Shown here: positions 34,225 through 46,794 of the stretch, piece by piece
Layout of the letters: the number at the start of each line of letters is the position of its first letter
How positions within the stretch are numbered: position 1 is the stretch's first letter
Source of the DNA: Cymbomonas tetramitiformis
Lineage: Eukaryota > Chlorophyta > Pyramimonadophyceae > Pyramimonadales > Pyramimonadaceae
DNA length: 64,000 nucleotides
Assembly (NCBI GenBank): GCA_001247695.2
Contig: LGRX02034662.1
Location: 62,001 to 126,000, forward strand
Reading direction: 5' to 3'
The notes under the pieces: model-generated
The model's input: the letters and a program-made list of their open reading frames with translations, nothing else
Told to the model about the DNA's origin: nothing
The model's database searches: none
Made by a program: the position numbers and the translations under genes

Positions 34225-36529
34225 ATGTTCAATCGAATGTTGGGCACGCAAGGTCGCAAAGCTGAAAGCATGTTTCCCTACTTTTGTCGGGCACTTTCAC
34301 TGCTTCGGTTCTATTCACTCCAGCACACAGTGCGTGAGCAGCGTTCATCGCATATCAGCACTATCGTAAGCATGGCCAGCATTGCCAAAACGTTCCCTAT
34401 TGGGACTCCTGGCATGCCTTGGGGGCCTGGAGAGAAGGCAGCTTGGCTTTCCACACGGAAGATCCAGCGCTCGTACAAAGAGGAGGTGCTGCAAAAGCTT
34501 GAAGGACTAAAAGGTCGGTACGATGTGCAACAGTACGGAGCGCTCCCGATAGATGAGCAGCGCTACCCGCTGTACGCAGTGAAGACCCGCAACTGGGCCG
34601 CTGGCAAGCCGTGCGTACTTGTGACTGGCGGGGTGCATGGATACGAAAAGTCCGGAGTGCAGGGAGCGATCCAGTTTCTTGACACTACAGCCGAGAACTA
34701 TACTGACAAGTTCAACATTGTCGTCGCGCCGAGCGTGAGTCCTTGGGGGTATGAGACGATCCAACGCTGGAATCCACAAGCAACAGATCCCAATCGTTCG
34801 TTCAATCCGGAGGGCGAGGTCGTCCCCGGTCGATCTTTCAACCCTGAGCCCGCCACCGAAGAATCCAGCGCCCTTATCGCTTTCTTGGGATCCCTCGGTG
34901 AGCACTTGACCCGTTTAGAAATATGCATCAGTTAAAAGTTAACCGGAACACTGGCGTCAATTAATTTGTAATTATGAATCCACTCCGGCTGCAAAGTGTT
35001 GTAAAGGTGGAATCATGAGAGCTAGAAGTGCATTATGTCGAATGCTACGCTGATACGATCTCCGTTCGGGGCACGCTCATGTGACCTTAGTTTCAGTGCG
35101 TAGGTGGGTGGCCATTCCTCCAGTGGCGGACGCCCGCCGCCGACCGTTCCACAGCAATATGACTGCATATTCTCCGCCTCTCCCCTCCCAGGTGTGGATC
35201 AGTGGACCTGCCACATCGACCTGCATGAGACGACAGACACGGATGAAACCGAGTTCCGGCCCGCCAAGGCAGCGCGTGATGGCATCACCGACTGCAAACC
35301 CGACGTCATTCCAGACGGTTTCTACCTCGTCTCGGATAGTAGCAACCCTCAGGCCGAGTGGCACAAGGCCATGATCGACGCAGTGCGCAAGGTGTTTGTT
35401 TGTAACCACGAGGCTATCCTTTGAAGTGCAGACAGTGGGCACGCAGACGACTTGGCCACATTGAATCTCCGCCCTTGAACGTGAATATCGTATGATGGAC
35501 TAAATATTGTTTTCGAAAGCATTCGGTGTATTCTTCCTCTAAACCTTTACACTCGGGTGCGATGCCGGACCCAGGTGACACACATCGCGCCGCCGGATGC
35601 TGATGGTCTAATCATCGGAGAGACGGTGACTCAACTCCTCTCGTACAGTATCCCTTTGTAGTTGTACCAACAGTTGTTTGTCATCATCCCAGTCGTTGGT
35701 CAGCACCCCTGGTCTACCTCCAATTCTGACGGATAGGAAATTCCTATAAAGTGTTTCTCTGGCGCAAGGATTCTCGGAGGAGCTTGCCGCGCTGAAACAG
35801 TTCCTGCATATATTTTGCCACTGGATTGGCTCACTCCCGCAGGATTATGCACGTTCTTATTCGTCTGAAACAGTTGACTTTAATGTACTGTAATACAAGG
35901 TCAGCGCGGCGGAGATTGATGCAGTATTCTGCTCTCTTTGCAGAAGTTTCCTAGCTCCTTGCACTTGTGATATGCCTGTGCGTAGAAAAATGTCTGAAGT
36001 TTGAATCATTTATTGATGCGATACAGTACGGTACCTCTACTGGTTCTGTTAAACTGTTGTACTGTACCATGGGAACTGTTGTACTGTCGTACACTATAAC
36101 ATTGCCGTACAGTGCTGTACGATCGACGCTTCGACGGTTTCGGATGGAAGATCCTACGTTGTGCAGCTCTGAGGAGCTCTACATGAGCAGCAGTTTATGA
36201 CGCAGAAAGAGAGACAGACGTGAACAGGGTGAATAGCAGGGCGAGGCCCCGGCCCTGCGGCCAAAAGTGGATTGGAATTGTAGATATTGTTGACCCTTGT
36301 TTGTGTGGCCTTGGGGGGGGACCTGCGCCAGGTGGTACAGGAAGGGGTCATTGCTATCCCAGCGCCCAAGTCTCTGGGTCTGTGCGCTGGGGTGACAAAT
36401 GCACCCTATGCCACAACGACTGAAGTGTATCCTGACTCACCCTCCGCGACCGAGGAACAGTGCAACCTGGCGCAGGTGGCGTGTATCGCAGCCGCGCTGG
36501 ACCACCTTGTTCACTCTGGAAGTTGCTAA
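34225..36529 (+). CDS. M14-family zinc carboxypeptidase-like protein (four exons)
   Basis: Model: join 34225-34897, 35192-35391, 35575-35625, 36332-36529, 373 residues. The exon 1-2 junction is phase 1 and the rest phase 0; all introns are GT-AG. The HxxE zinc motif is HGYE (residues 138-141), and the third ligand is expected in DLHET (234-238, His236). NPQATDPNR between them resembles the substrate-binding Asn-Arg region of M14 enzymes. VTHIAPPD spans the start of exon 3, and TTTEVYPDSP in exon 4 probably supplies the catalytic glutamate. The whole resembles bacterial-type M14 metallocarboxypeptidases. Start: ATG 34225 gives an Arg-rich, acid-poor leader that could target mitochondrion or plastid; ATG 34372 has a better surrounding context and would give a 324-residue cytosolic form. 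The substrate is unknown. Confidence 0.85.
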
Positions 36530-36716
36530 ACACGTCGACCGAGGAACAGTGCAACCTGGCGCAGGTGGCGTGTATCGCAGCCGCGCTGGACCACCTTGCT
36601 GACTCTGGCAGTTGCTGAACACGTCGACCGAGGAACAGTGCAACTTGGTACAAATAGCTTGTATCGCAGCCGCTCTGGAATTACCTTGTTGACTCTGGCA
36701 GTTGCTGAACATGTCT
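36449..36716 (+). repeat. 89-bp tandem triplication of the M14 gene's 3' coding end
   Basis: Three head-to-tail copies starting at 36449, 36538 and 36627 with ACCGAGGAACAGTGCAAC. The first includes the last 26 codons and stop of the peptidase; the other two lie in its 3' flank. Copy 2 is nearly identical and copy 3 more diverged, with a small insertion near its end. Confidence 0.93.
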
Positions 36717-39050
36717 ATTGCACACACTTTGGCCGTTGTTGAATTTTGAAATGCAATTCTTCAAGGTTTCGGTATAAAACCAGGTTGATACTGTGCAGGA
36801 TTTGTACTTCAACCTTGCGTGGCGTCCACCGACAATCTGTCATCTTCAGTCCCATTCTGCAGTCCCATCATGCAGACCTATTCGTCGTGCAGTCGAGTTG
36901 ACGGAAGTCGGAAGTAAGGGCTGCCCCGCGGTTCGCTAGGCTTTTTGCCTGTGAACTTTGTATGTCCAAGGGTCAACAATCCTATTGATATACAAGGTCC
37001 AGAACGCTACAGTGTTGTTTCCTTAGTATTCCTTGGATGATGTATACAACGAAAGATTATGCATGTTTCTAAGTACCTAAAGATAAGTTGCGACACATGA
37101 ACGGTCGTCCTGACTCTCCATTCAAATTACGGTCGACAGAAAGAATGCAGTTGACCATTAATGACAGAGCGAATATATCTGGCAGCTTGGCATACTTATT
37201 TTGATTTTTTGGAACGATCCGTATATTTCTTCATATGCGGATGTGTCAATCATGATGCTAAATCGGGATTCTACGGCGTTAAACAATTTCCAAGGGAACG
37301 ATACACCACATCACGTTGAAACAGCGCACATTACCTACTATGACATACGTACTCTCTAGTTTTCCTAAATAACGTAAAGTAACGGTCTCATATTCTGTTC
37401 ACTCATTCATAGGACATAGCAACATGCCCCTGCCGACGGACAAACGCAACAACGTATCCCATTGTTTTTTTTTATGACAGCCCTGTTATTGAATGATGGG
37501 GTGACACATCGCCATGGGGCGCTATCAGGGCAAAAAAAAAAATGATGAATACGGGGCGGACCCAGGTACCTCATACTTGTACAAAACCCGATGTGGATAA
37601 TAACGATGACTGTCATAAATCGTATACCTGTTATCCATCGTTGCGGTATTCGATATTCAGGAATATTGTCTGTTTTGCTCAATATTCGGGAATATTCGGC
37701 ACATTTGGATATTCTTCGCGATCCGGGGCAGTACTATTTGCAGAACAAGGTTGGAGGCTGCTCAGCGCTCCTAAGGCAGATGTTATTGATGATAGGCAAG
37801 TATTACTGTAAACTTACTGCACGACTGATTCATATGTGAACGGAAGTCTCGGATGATCACTGTAGCAGCCACTGGGGTGGCGGCTGCAATCTGTAGCTAT
37901 TTCAAAACTAAAGAGGTAGAGCTTGCTCAGTCAGCTCCCAGCTACGTATAGTTTTATCACCTACATATTTGAACCGTGAGCACCATTTCGAACAAACCCC
38001 CGCAATTCCAGGGGTCCCCTCCTCCCCCCGGTCTTCGTATCAGAGTAACATATGATGGACATGAGTATATAATTATGTGTGGGGTTGGGTCCATCCATGA
38101 AAACCCATAACATATGACCCCCCCCCTGGGTCGCCCGGCCGGTACGGCATAACGATAACATATGTGTGTACGGGGGGTGGAATAGTGTGAAAATAGCCAT
38201 ATTTTTGCTTTTGTGGGTGTTCCTTTCAGGTCGGTTTCCTCGCATATCGATATGGGCTGTAGATTTTCAGCTCACTTGTCGGATGTCGCCCGATTTTTAC
38301 CTCAGATGCCGGCACTCTCTAATAATAGAAAATTTATAAAATTCAAATCTGGAATTTTGGAATATATATTTTAGATATTTTTTGCCAACGCTGAAAATTA
38401 TATTTTGAAACAACACAGATTGTCTCGCTTGAAAATACCCGGCGGCGTCGTCCGACATGTCGTCCGATTTTCCAGTCACGTTTTAGCATCTTGATCTCCA
38501 GAGGTCCGAATAAAGTCTCGATCCCCCATTTCCCCCTGGTCATGGCGATTCGTGCGATAACATACCGTGCCAGGGTGGACCAATAGGCGGCGGAAATCTT
38601 CCATACCATATGCCTCCTAGGGGTCGTAGGGGGTCGATAACATATGCCCCCGGCACTCGCCATTCGCATAACATATGCAATTGTCCCCATGGGTAAGACC
38701 TTTTAAAACGATAACCTGTCCAGGGGGGAGGGCATTGCGGGGCTGTTTTCCAACTGGCTTCTTCTGTCATATATTCGAGCGTCATAATGCCATACGTATT
38801 GCTTCATTGCTGTCATCATGTGCGCTGATTCAGCACGGTTATGCCATGCTCGTTCCATTGTTATAATCACGCGCGCTACGGTCATCACGTTCAGTTTCTT
38901 CCTGGCATACGCCATCCTCCGTCCTCTCTGACACACAGACTCGTTGTATGCGACCGTTTGCCCTAGCACAACTCGCTCCCTCTTTAGGTGCGGCACCGTC
39001 CTCGCTCGCAGCCTATCACCGAAAGTGTTAGCGCATGCATATATCGGCCG
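36717..39050. other. Intergenic region, no recognised gene
   Basis: AT-richer sequence without a domain-bearing frame. Notable only for runs of A at 37532-37541 and of C at 38118-38125, and scattered copies of CATAACATATG / GATAACATATG between 38040 and 38700, which recur at least five times on either strand. Confidence 0.45.
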
Positions 39051-42000
39051 GCTTAAGACGAAGTCAGTTTGCAGCATGCAGCGTTTAAAATCGATATCAC
39101 GCCGCTACGCCTCTTCCGCGGTACTCGGGTCGGGACCCTACAGTTTCCAGATATCTCAGTGGTTTCCATCGGTGTGTGCTCCTCTTCTTCAGATGCTGAG
39201 GCTATGGCTGAGATAGTTGCCGTGGCCGCTGCTGTGGATCGCCTGTGGATGGTGTCGATGTGAGCTACGCGCTGCCAACTCTGAGCTACCCCGACTGTTA
39301 GCTGTGCGTCGTCATCCACCGGATCCCGGAACACCACGCCGCCGTGGGCTGCAGCTCGCTGCTGAGGCAACATACACGCCGTGGCCACGTTCCTGTCGCT
39401 GTCGCGACGATATGCATGTCGTGTGGGATGACATCCATGGGACAGGTGCCAAATATTGTATTCATGGATAAGGTCAGGCACAACGCATCCCTCGTTTTCC
39501 GATATAACGCATTCGTGCTCCCAAGGCATGGTCCAACCAATGCCCGCGTACGACCATGATGGCCTAAGGCGGCCTGGCACCACCGGAACGAGTGGTCGCT
39601 GGGGTGGTAGTGGGCGCAAGGCAAAAACTGCGGTGTAGGCGCCCTTTATTGTCGAACACGGTCGTGGCGAAGACAGAACGAACGAAGAAAAAAATGTCGG
39701 ATCGGACGATCGGTGTACTAGCAACACCACCCACCATCATACAGTGGCCAAGAGGCGCACAGGGTGGAGGTGACAGCGGAAGATGCTGGCGGTTTAGCTC
39801 ACAAGAGTCGCCAGAGCTCTGGTCGACGACGATGGTAAAAGCGATGGATTCGATTGTGTTGTCTACTACATACGCACCACCAGTCATCACCAAAGCGTAG
39901 TCGGTGGTAAAATGTCGATGATGTACTCGAAGAGATACCATAGCAGAATGAACTACAGCGGCCATACGCGCACGGTGGTATATAGTGGAGACATTTTTAT
40001 TGTAGTTACATTGCCGTTGAAAACTAAATTGTGTGTCGTTTGTATAATGTCGTATCATTAATATAACAACTCCATCATACCATGCTAGCCTGGCATGCAA
40101 TATAGCAAGACGACATATTCTTCGGTATCGAGCGCGGACGAATGAATCAATAATCAATGATGCTTACTATCGTAAATATAATTGGCTTAGGGAAGGTGAC
40201 ATCACGGACGACAACCCCTAGATTTGGGCGTCTGCCGTATTTCTTTGGTGAAAACATGCTTATCGAGCTATAACGATGGGTGAGAAACACCAGGTTGGCT
40301 CAGTATCAGAATATATTGATATATAAAGGTATGGGATGCACTCAGGATGTTGACCCCGAGTCTAAACCTACGTAAACCCAGAATGCGGGCAAGTGGCCGT
40401 CTGTGACGCATGCCGCACTGCGAGCTACCAGGACAGACTAGGAGTCTGTGTGACAGGGGCCTACATCGGGGCTCCCGGGAGGGCTGCTCCAGTCAGTTCT
40501 CATCACGATTATTCAAGAGCATTTTGCGTTGGGACATGGATATATATATGAGAATTCAGTGTGCGATGTGGTTTAGAATCGTCAATATATGAGATACGCC
40601 GCATTTTTTCACTATACTCCGACATCCACGGTGTCTGATAGGTGTGCAATATGATGGTTACCCTACTATGGGTTATGTAATGCACCCCGATCTTGTAATA
40701 TACACCTCAGTATGTTATACTAAACAAGCACCGCGATGGCCCGCGTGCGGCCGTGCGCATCTGGTGGCGGCAGTATGGTTCTTGCGGGTTGACTTGCTGA
40801 ATGATCTCAACGCTAGCTATGTAGCTACTTGTATGAATGTTGCATCGCTTATTAGCATGGTTGCACTACTGTCACCCTTTGAGCTGTATACGGAGCGTCG
40901 CGACAACCTAGGATTCTGCGCGCACCGGTTGTGATCGCGCGTCGCGACACGACATTTGCAGCGGCATCGCAGCCATTTCCATATACGCTCTCCCCTTTCT
41001 CACCGCGCCGCTACCCTACCGGAATCCCACACACTGCCTCGAACTCCATTTTCACCCTACACGAAAGCACGCCACCCCTTATCAATGTGGAGCGCCTCGC
41101 ACGCGAGCAAGTGGATTATTGTCCGTGTGGGCTGCACACGCCAAAGGGGCTGCGGGCACAGCTAAAATCCGTTTACGGCAGAGCATCATTCTTGCTGCAC
41201 GCCTGCTGATACGGCACCAGTGTTTCTAGCGGAGACACTGGCGGTGTGGGTTGCACCATTGACACCCTCTGCACCGGGCGCGGACACGGGGCAAAACCGG
41301 GTCAGTACCCTAGTCGCCAGCATGAGGGCGGTACAAGAGAAATCCAGGATGACGACGGTGATCCGTAATCCGTACATTGGTGGTGAGCTAGTGGAGAACG
41401 GGACCTCCTAAGCCTCACTGGGTAACCTGATTTTCTTTGGGATTGCACAATCTGCGCACATATGTTTTGCCTTTGAACTGGACTCATCTCTAACATCCGA
41501 TCTGCCCGAGTCATCTCCCACCATCAAGCCTGCGTTAAAAACCAACCATCCTGCTCCCTGCCTGCCCCAAACCCTGGTCTCAAGAGAGCTTGTCCACCCG
41601 CCACACATCCGGTGTTCCAATGGGTTGTCCAAAGGGTCGTCGGGGAATGCTAGGCGGAAATGGTTCATTCTAACCTTAAGCGCCCGCCACCGATCTGCAC
41701 TTGCAACCCCCGGCCCCGACACCAACTGTATGGGACAGAAGCGCCCTTGCGCTGGACATCCCGCATGCAAGCTGCGGTCTTGAGTACCATCCATGCACTG
41801 CAACTGCTGTTCCGCACTGTTCCTACTTCCATCCCCGCATATTACTGTGTGTCCCAAGCCCTCCGGATGGCCGATAGTTCACCAACCAGTCCTGCCGTTC
41901 TCGACAACTGCTCATCACCGTGAGCTCTGACAGGGTCCGCAACCTCGCCACGTGGGCAGAGAAGCTGATGAGTCGCTGCATGTTGCCATGCAGCTTGTTG

Positions 42001-42300
42001 TAAGAGGTCATCGGTGAGGGGCCCGGCATGTGTCAACTCCACCCAACACCCTTCTACCCGCACCTCACTCAACACTTTCTCCACCAACTCCCCCCATACC
42101 AACAACCGCCTGCTCGCTGCCACCAAATTACTCACCCATCCGTTATCACCTGGACATTGCTTGCTCTGGTCAGGCCCCGCTCTGCTCTTGAGTCCAAACC
42201 CCCTCGAGGCTTTGGGCCTGGCAAACAGAGGTCATCCCCTCCACCAAGATATCCTCAGCGCTTAGGTGACGTGACGGGATCGCTTGGCTAACCCACTTGC
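39050..42300. other. Region of long but unrecognised open frames
   Basis: Minus-strand frames at 39053-39730 (225 codons) and 39564-40157 (197 codons) overlap in different frames, and several frames of 80-150 codons lie at 40644-42265. Third-position composition is not consistently biased and I see no domain or splice pattern. The minus-strand frame at 41842-42135 is the most protein-like (ends GLVGELSAIRRAWDTQ) and may be decayed transposon coding sequence. Confidence 0.3.
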
Positions 42301-43384
42301 ACCCGCAGACACCTCTGCAGACCAAGCCTCTGCAATATCTAGTCCATGACCCTCTGCGACCCGAGGATTCTCCACTTCTTACTGCACATCCTCGATACTC
42401 TCCACGAGCGTGACGCCATCCTTTCGGCCTCACCTGCCCCACCGGAAGCCTACCCGGACTGCCCATGTCGCCCTCCCCCAGACTCTTGTGTCCCATCACC
42501 ATGCCCATCCTCCCCACCCTACGCGGCATAGCCCATGTTCTCAATCGCACCCCCCCAAGCCCTGTCCGTCAGCGCCAACCTCTCCACCGCCTCCCGTTTA
42601 GACCCCTCCCCACGATCCACATTGGGGTTCGTGCCTGCCCTCACACCCCCTCCACTAGCCCTGTGTCGACCACCTCTGGCTGGGCATCGAACCTAGGCCC
42701 TTGGATAACCAACCCCGCCACCCCTCGTGCAAGCGCGGGTGAGAGCCGCTGGACCCACTTCTTCTATGCGTATGGGGAAACCGATGATGCTTGTTTGACT
42801 TCATCGCTTTTCATCTGCTGCATACTTCCGTCGACGCTGGATGCCCCCCTCGATTTTTCGAAGGGTACACGCCACAAGGGTATCGTAACAACCTGTCATT
42901 CGCCATATGGCCTGGACCTTTTGTCACATGCAAAACAAAGACATACATTAAAAATTGCCAACCTAGATATAAAGTTTTGCGGCATCCCACCATTTTCAGG
43001 TTTACAGGTGTCCCCATTTGAGAGCTGCCGATCTTTCGAATGGCTGAAGCGCACGGGCGCATGTCATCTGAGTTGCTGACCCGCCTCAAATTGGAACAAT
43101 CATGCTATGTATTGTACTTTGCGCGAGTTGCCCATGATATGCAATTCTGAATGTCGATGGGAAGCTCCGAAATGTCAGTGTAGGAATTCACCTGAAAAGC
43201 ATAACCTCCGAGAACCAATGAGATATGAGAGCAACCTTTTGGGGCAGCAAGAGGCAAGGTACACAACGATGAAGGGTTGCGCCAAAATACACCATCTTCT
43301 CCGGTAATACATTGTACGCAATATATGCGATATGAGGCTCGATGACGACGCGATCAAACTCAACGACATAAGTGGGCACATAGA
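42301..43384. other. C-rich then unique sequence, no gene seen
   Basis: The part to 42720 is C-rich on the plus strand and gives proline-rich frames. From 42780 to 43380 nothing protein-like is seen. Confidence 0.4.
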
Positions 43385-43835
43385 CACACACTGAGCCAAA
43401 TTCCAGCCCACCGTCATCCCAGTGGATGTGAGAAGCATTCAAGAACAAGGCGGGGCTGTGCCAAGTTACCACCGACACACTGAATGGTATGAGATCAGCC
43501 GACAAAAGCCAGCCCACCATCATCCCAGTGGATGTGAGAAGCAAATCAGGAGCGGGGCGGGGCTGTGCCAAGATACCATCGACACACACAAACCTCTAAA
43601 CCGATGCAAAGCAGCGTGGGTGGATGCATGCATGTACCAAACACTGCCAAACATGCGAGACCTGCGCGACGTCACGAACTCAATGCGTGCTGAATCCCAG
43701 GTTTCGGAGTAAGGGATTCCTGCCGGCATGCCCCTCGGTGGCTGCCCAGTCGATGAATGGATGGAACCCGTTGGTCGATGAATGCAGACGCATACACAAG
43801 CACGCGCATCGCAGCATAGAGCGGGGAACATGGGA
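43385..43835. repeat. Dispersed repeat family, copy 3 (with internal duplication)
   Basis: Shares ordered blocks with 28005-28445. The first block, CAGCCCACC-TCATCCCAGTGGA through GGCGGGGCTGTGCCAAG, occurs twice here (about 43405 and 43510), so this copy holds a partial tandem duplication. Confidence 0.7.
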
Positions 43836-45550
43836 ATGGCCATTCCCTTTGTCCTACCTTCTTTTCTGGAAGAGTGAAGAGCAATGTTGGTTCCTCGTGA
43901 ATGACCCCGATCTCCCAGGATGGGTTCAGTTTAGGGCAAAGATACCGAACAGATACTAATGTAGCCTCAAGCCGCTCCTCAAAGTCCTATGCACCCGAAA
44001 ACCAGGATCGTCTCCTCCACATCTTACTCGCAGCCCTCGGCAAACAGCTATTTTTGTTTTAGAGTTGGGAAGTGATGATACGAACCGATGTGCTGTCTGA
44101 AATTGCGCGGCCAACCAAGGAAAGGATCTCAAAGCGCAGATGCTTAACTCGGATCGCATAATAGTTGAATAACAGTTTCAAAGGGTTTCCGGATCACTGG
44201 ACCAAGCTTTGTGCCTTGTAGAATTATTTCGACATCCGGTTTCCTGAGCTCTTCCCGTTTATGAATTGTGTGTCCTCCGCACGGTGCATCAAAAGTGCTC
44301 CCGCCCGAGGAATACACACTCGCACAAGAATTTCGCAAGAATGGTTAAGGTCTGAGCGGCACATTGCTGAGGCATCTCATCACATCGAATCCCACCGAAG
44401 GCCCTGGCTGTGCACAGGCTCCATCTTTGCGATGGACCTTAACAAAGATCCATATCAAAACCTATGTACAAGGGCACGGTTTATACATAGCTCGAAATTT
44501 TTTCCTCCGACTGATTGGTAACTCTTCTTTTGGGTTCCCACCCGACTGGCTCCGAGGCTCTAGTGATTCGCATCGGATTAGGTGCGCAGATTTCAGAGAG
44601 CCGGTCGATTTGCCAGCTGGCGGGGCCCACGGACAAGCGCCCGAGCAAGGGCATTGTGGATCTCTCAAAGAAAAGCTATACGGTGATGCCTTTCGCAAAT
44701 CCAGACTTAAGGGAACGAAATCAAGCCTCCAGTGCCCATGGAGGTATGGTCCTGGCCGGTTTCGGTGGCTTCAATCACACATTGCACGACGATGAGCTCC
44801 AGTGGTGGTTAAGAGAGTGCACATAGATATTCCCTCGGGCAACTCTCAAATGATGCAGCATTAAACAACGACGGCGAGAAAGGCGTCATGCTTATGCAAC
44901 GAACGCACACTTGCCTCACTATGCGACGTTTCAAAACGAAGCGAACATGATATGCTATAATCTTGCCATCTCAACTTTCTCTTTTATCGCACCACTCCAG
45001 TTGCTTCTGGGACAGTTGCATTTTCCGGTCATCTCACATGACATACCACACTCATGCATCATTCTACATGACAGACCGCACCTATTCATCTCACATGACA
45101 TACCACACGCATTGGTCATCTCACATGACATATCACACGCATCGGTGAGCACACCGCACGAACGTGGTAGATATGCAGCTGATATTCCACTGATAAAGAC
45201 CAGACGGGCATGCCAAAACTCGGATAAGAGGCCACAAGTTGTGGTGTGAACCAGGTGCAACTACGTCAGATTTTTCACTTGCAGAAGCAGTTACTTCCGG
45301 TGACGCAGATGCATTCGCTCACCGAGTTGTGGGATCTTGATTAGAGTGTCAGGGGTGATTTGGCCAATCATTCCCAATGATAAGCATTGAGCGCAGACGT
45401 GTGGTCATCATGTGCCGGCATCGTGCAAAGGTCCCTGCCAGCGCTCGCAGCCGTTGCGCTGGAGCACGAGGATTCCATACACAGCCAGTGTGCTAGCACA
45501 ATAGGTGGCGCATGGTGCCTTGGAGGCGGTTTCAGAGGCGGTGCAGCTAC
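43836..45550. other. Unassigned region with weak exon candidates
   Basis: Two segments look faintly coding. On the minus strand at 44147-44340 a frame gives CGGHTIHKREELRKPDVEII and ends at a stop. On the plus strand at about 44613-44745, after a TTTCAG acceptor, a frame gives AGPTDKRPSKGIVDLSKKSY and ends at a HG|GTATGG donor. I recognise no family in either and cannot join them. Confidence 0.25.
45030..45150. repeat. Short tandem repeat TCTCACATGACATACCACAC
   Basis: Four imperfect copies of a unit of about 28-35 bp built on CATCTCACATGACATACCAC. Confidence 0.85.
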
Positions 45551-45779
45551 CTCACAATACAATATGCGCGGGCATTCTTCCAGCAAGGCAGGAACACCGA
45601 GGTCTTGGAAAAGTTCATAAAGCCGCAGCAGTCTTTCCACTGCAAAACCTGTTCCGACGCCACGTGCCCTCTCGCGGTCTAACAGCGGATCTCTGAATGA
45701 TGCGCCGGAGCGGAGGGAGAGAGCACCATGAATGCCGAAGTCGATTGCCGGTTCTCGTTTGGGTAAATGTTGAACGGGC
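45551..45779 (-). CDS. Candidate exon resembling a histidyl-tRNA-synthetase-type core
   Basis: The minus-strand frame between a possible AAG acceptor (45780) and a TGTGAG|GTAGCT donor (45550) encodes IDFGIHGALSLRSGASF, then RGVGTGFAVERLLRLYELF and a final strand CPRILYC. The G-x-G-F-A-x-E-R-L-L pattern is typical of motif 3 in class II synthetases of the HisRS/HisZ group, followed by the usual linker. No motif 1 or 2 exon was identified nearby, so this may be a fragment or a mistaken match. Confidence 0.33.
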
Positions 45780-46794
45780 CTTCATGCGGCGCATCTGAAA
45801 GTAATGTCCATGCGGCGCGTGTGCCATGGCAGAATGATTTGTACATCCTTGCGGTGCAAAAGCTTGTACACTCGGCTTGCCATCCTTCACAACTGCCGAA
45901 ACATGCGACAACTGCGACAGGCAGGTGTATGGGATTGCAGACCTATGTCAACTTCGAGCACTTTGTTATCTTTCAAAATCAGTCTCGCTACATCTACATC
46001 TGCGTACACGCACGTGCTCCGTCCATATCAAAACTTTGTCAGAAACGAGGTGAATAATGCGATGCAACCAAAGCTTGGATTGTCGAAACCCAAATCTACC
46101 TCTTACAGCCTAAGGTCAAAGTAAGGAACGATGCAAACTTCCATGCATAGACTCCTCACCAACTCCTCGTCAAGGGGATCATCCCTCGAATGGGGCGTCG
46201 ACAAATTTACACTGTTCTGTAAGAGTATGTACCAGGAAAAAAGCCTGTCATTGGACAAAAGCTCAAATGAATCTCAATATGTCAGTCATCCACGATCCCC
46301 GAATCACGAAACACGAGAGCAAATATCCAAATGCAGTCGTGTGTTTAGCACAGCCTACACAACAGAAGATGCCGCACGGAACTTTGGAGAGTGTAAGCGT
46401 CCTTCAAAGGATGGCACACACAGGAAGAGAGAATGGCGGTCAGTCTTTTTTGAGAGGCTCCGCAGAAGACCTCAAGAACATGCATAGAAATAGTCACAAC
46501 TCCCCGAAACGCACAGATATCACCGAGCTTATGCGAGGACTGCCCTCCGAAACTCCTTCAGCACGAGCATCTGCCATGGCATTATACCTCCCGAACCTAC
46601 TGCATTCCCAAGCTACTGAGACTTCAGCACCTCTTGTTTGTGCCCTGTTGAAGGTTTGAAAACCCACGAACGATTTCCGAAATTCTTTACTTTAGCCCCA
46701 ACCTTGTCTATTCGCTCGCCTTTACACTCCCGACTGGAGAGTCCTTCCGTTATTGGGCCGCAGCAAGTGGAAATAATCGTTGAGAATCTGAGGA
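45780..46794. other. Unassigned region
   Basis: Open frames of up to 130 codons (46267-46659, plus strand) are present without a recognised domain. If the HisRS-like exon is real, its upstream exons should lie here on the minus strand, but I could not find the class II motif 1 or 2 signatures. Confidence 0.3.

Noticed and set aside
39053..40157. Two overlapping long minus-strand frames (225 and 197 codons)
   Set aside because: No domain, no consistent codon-position bias and mutual overlap in different frames; probably chance in GC-richer DNA.
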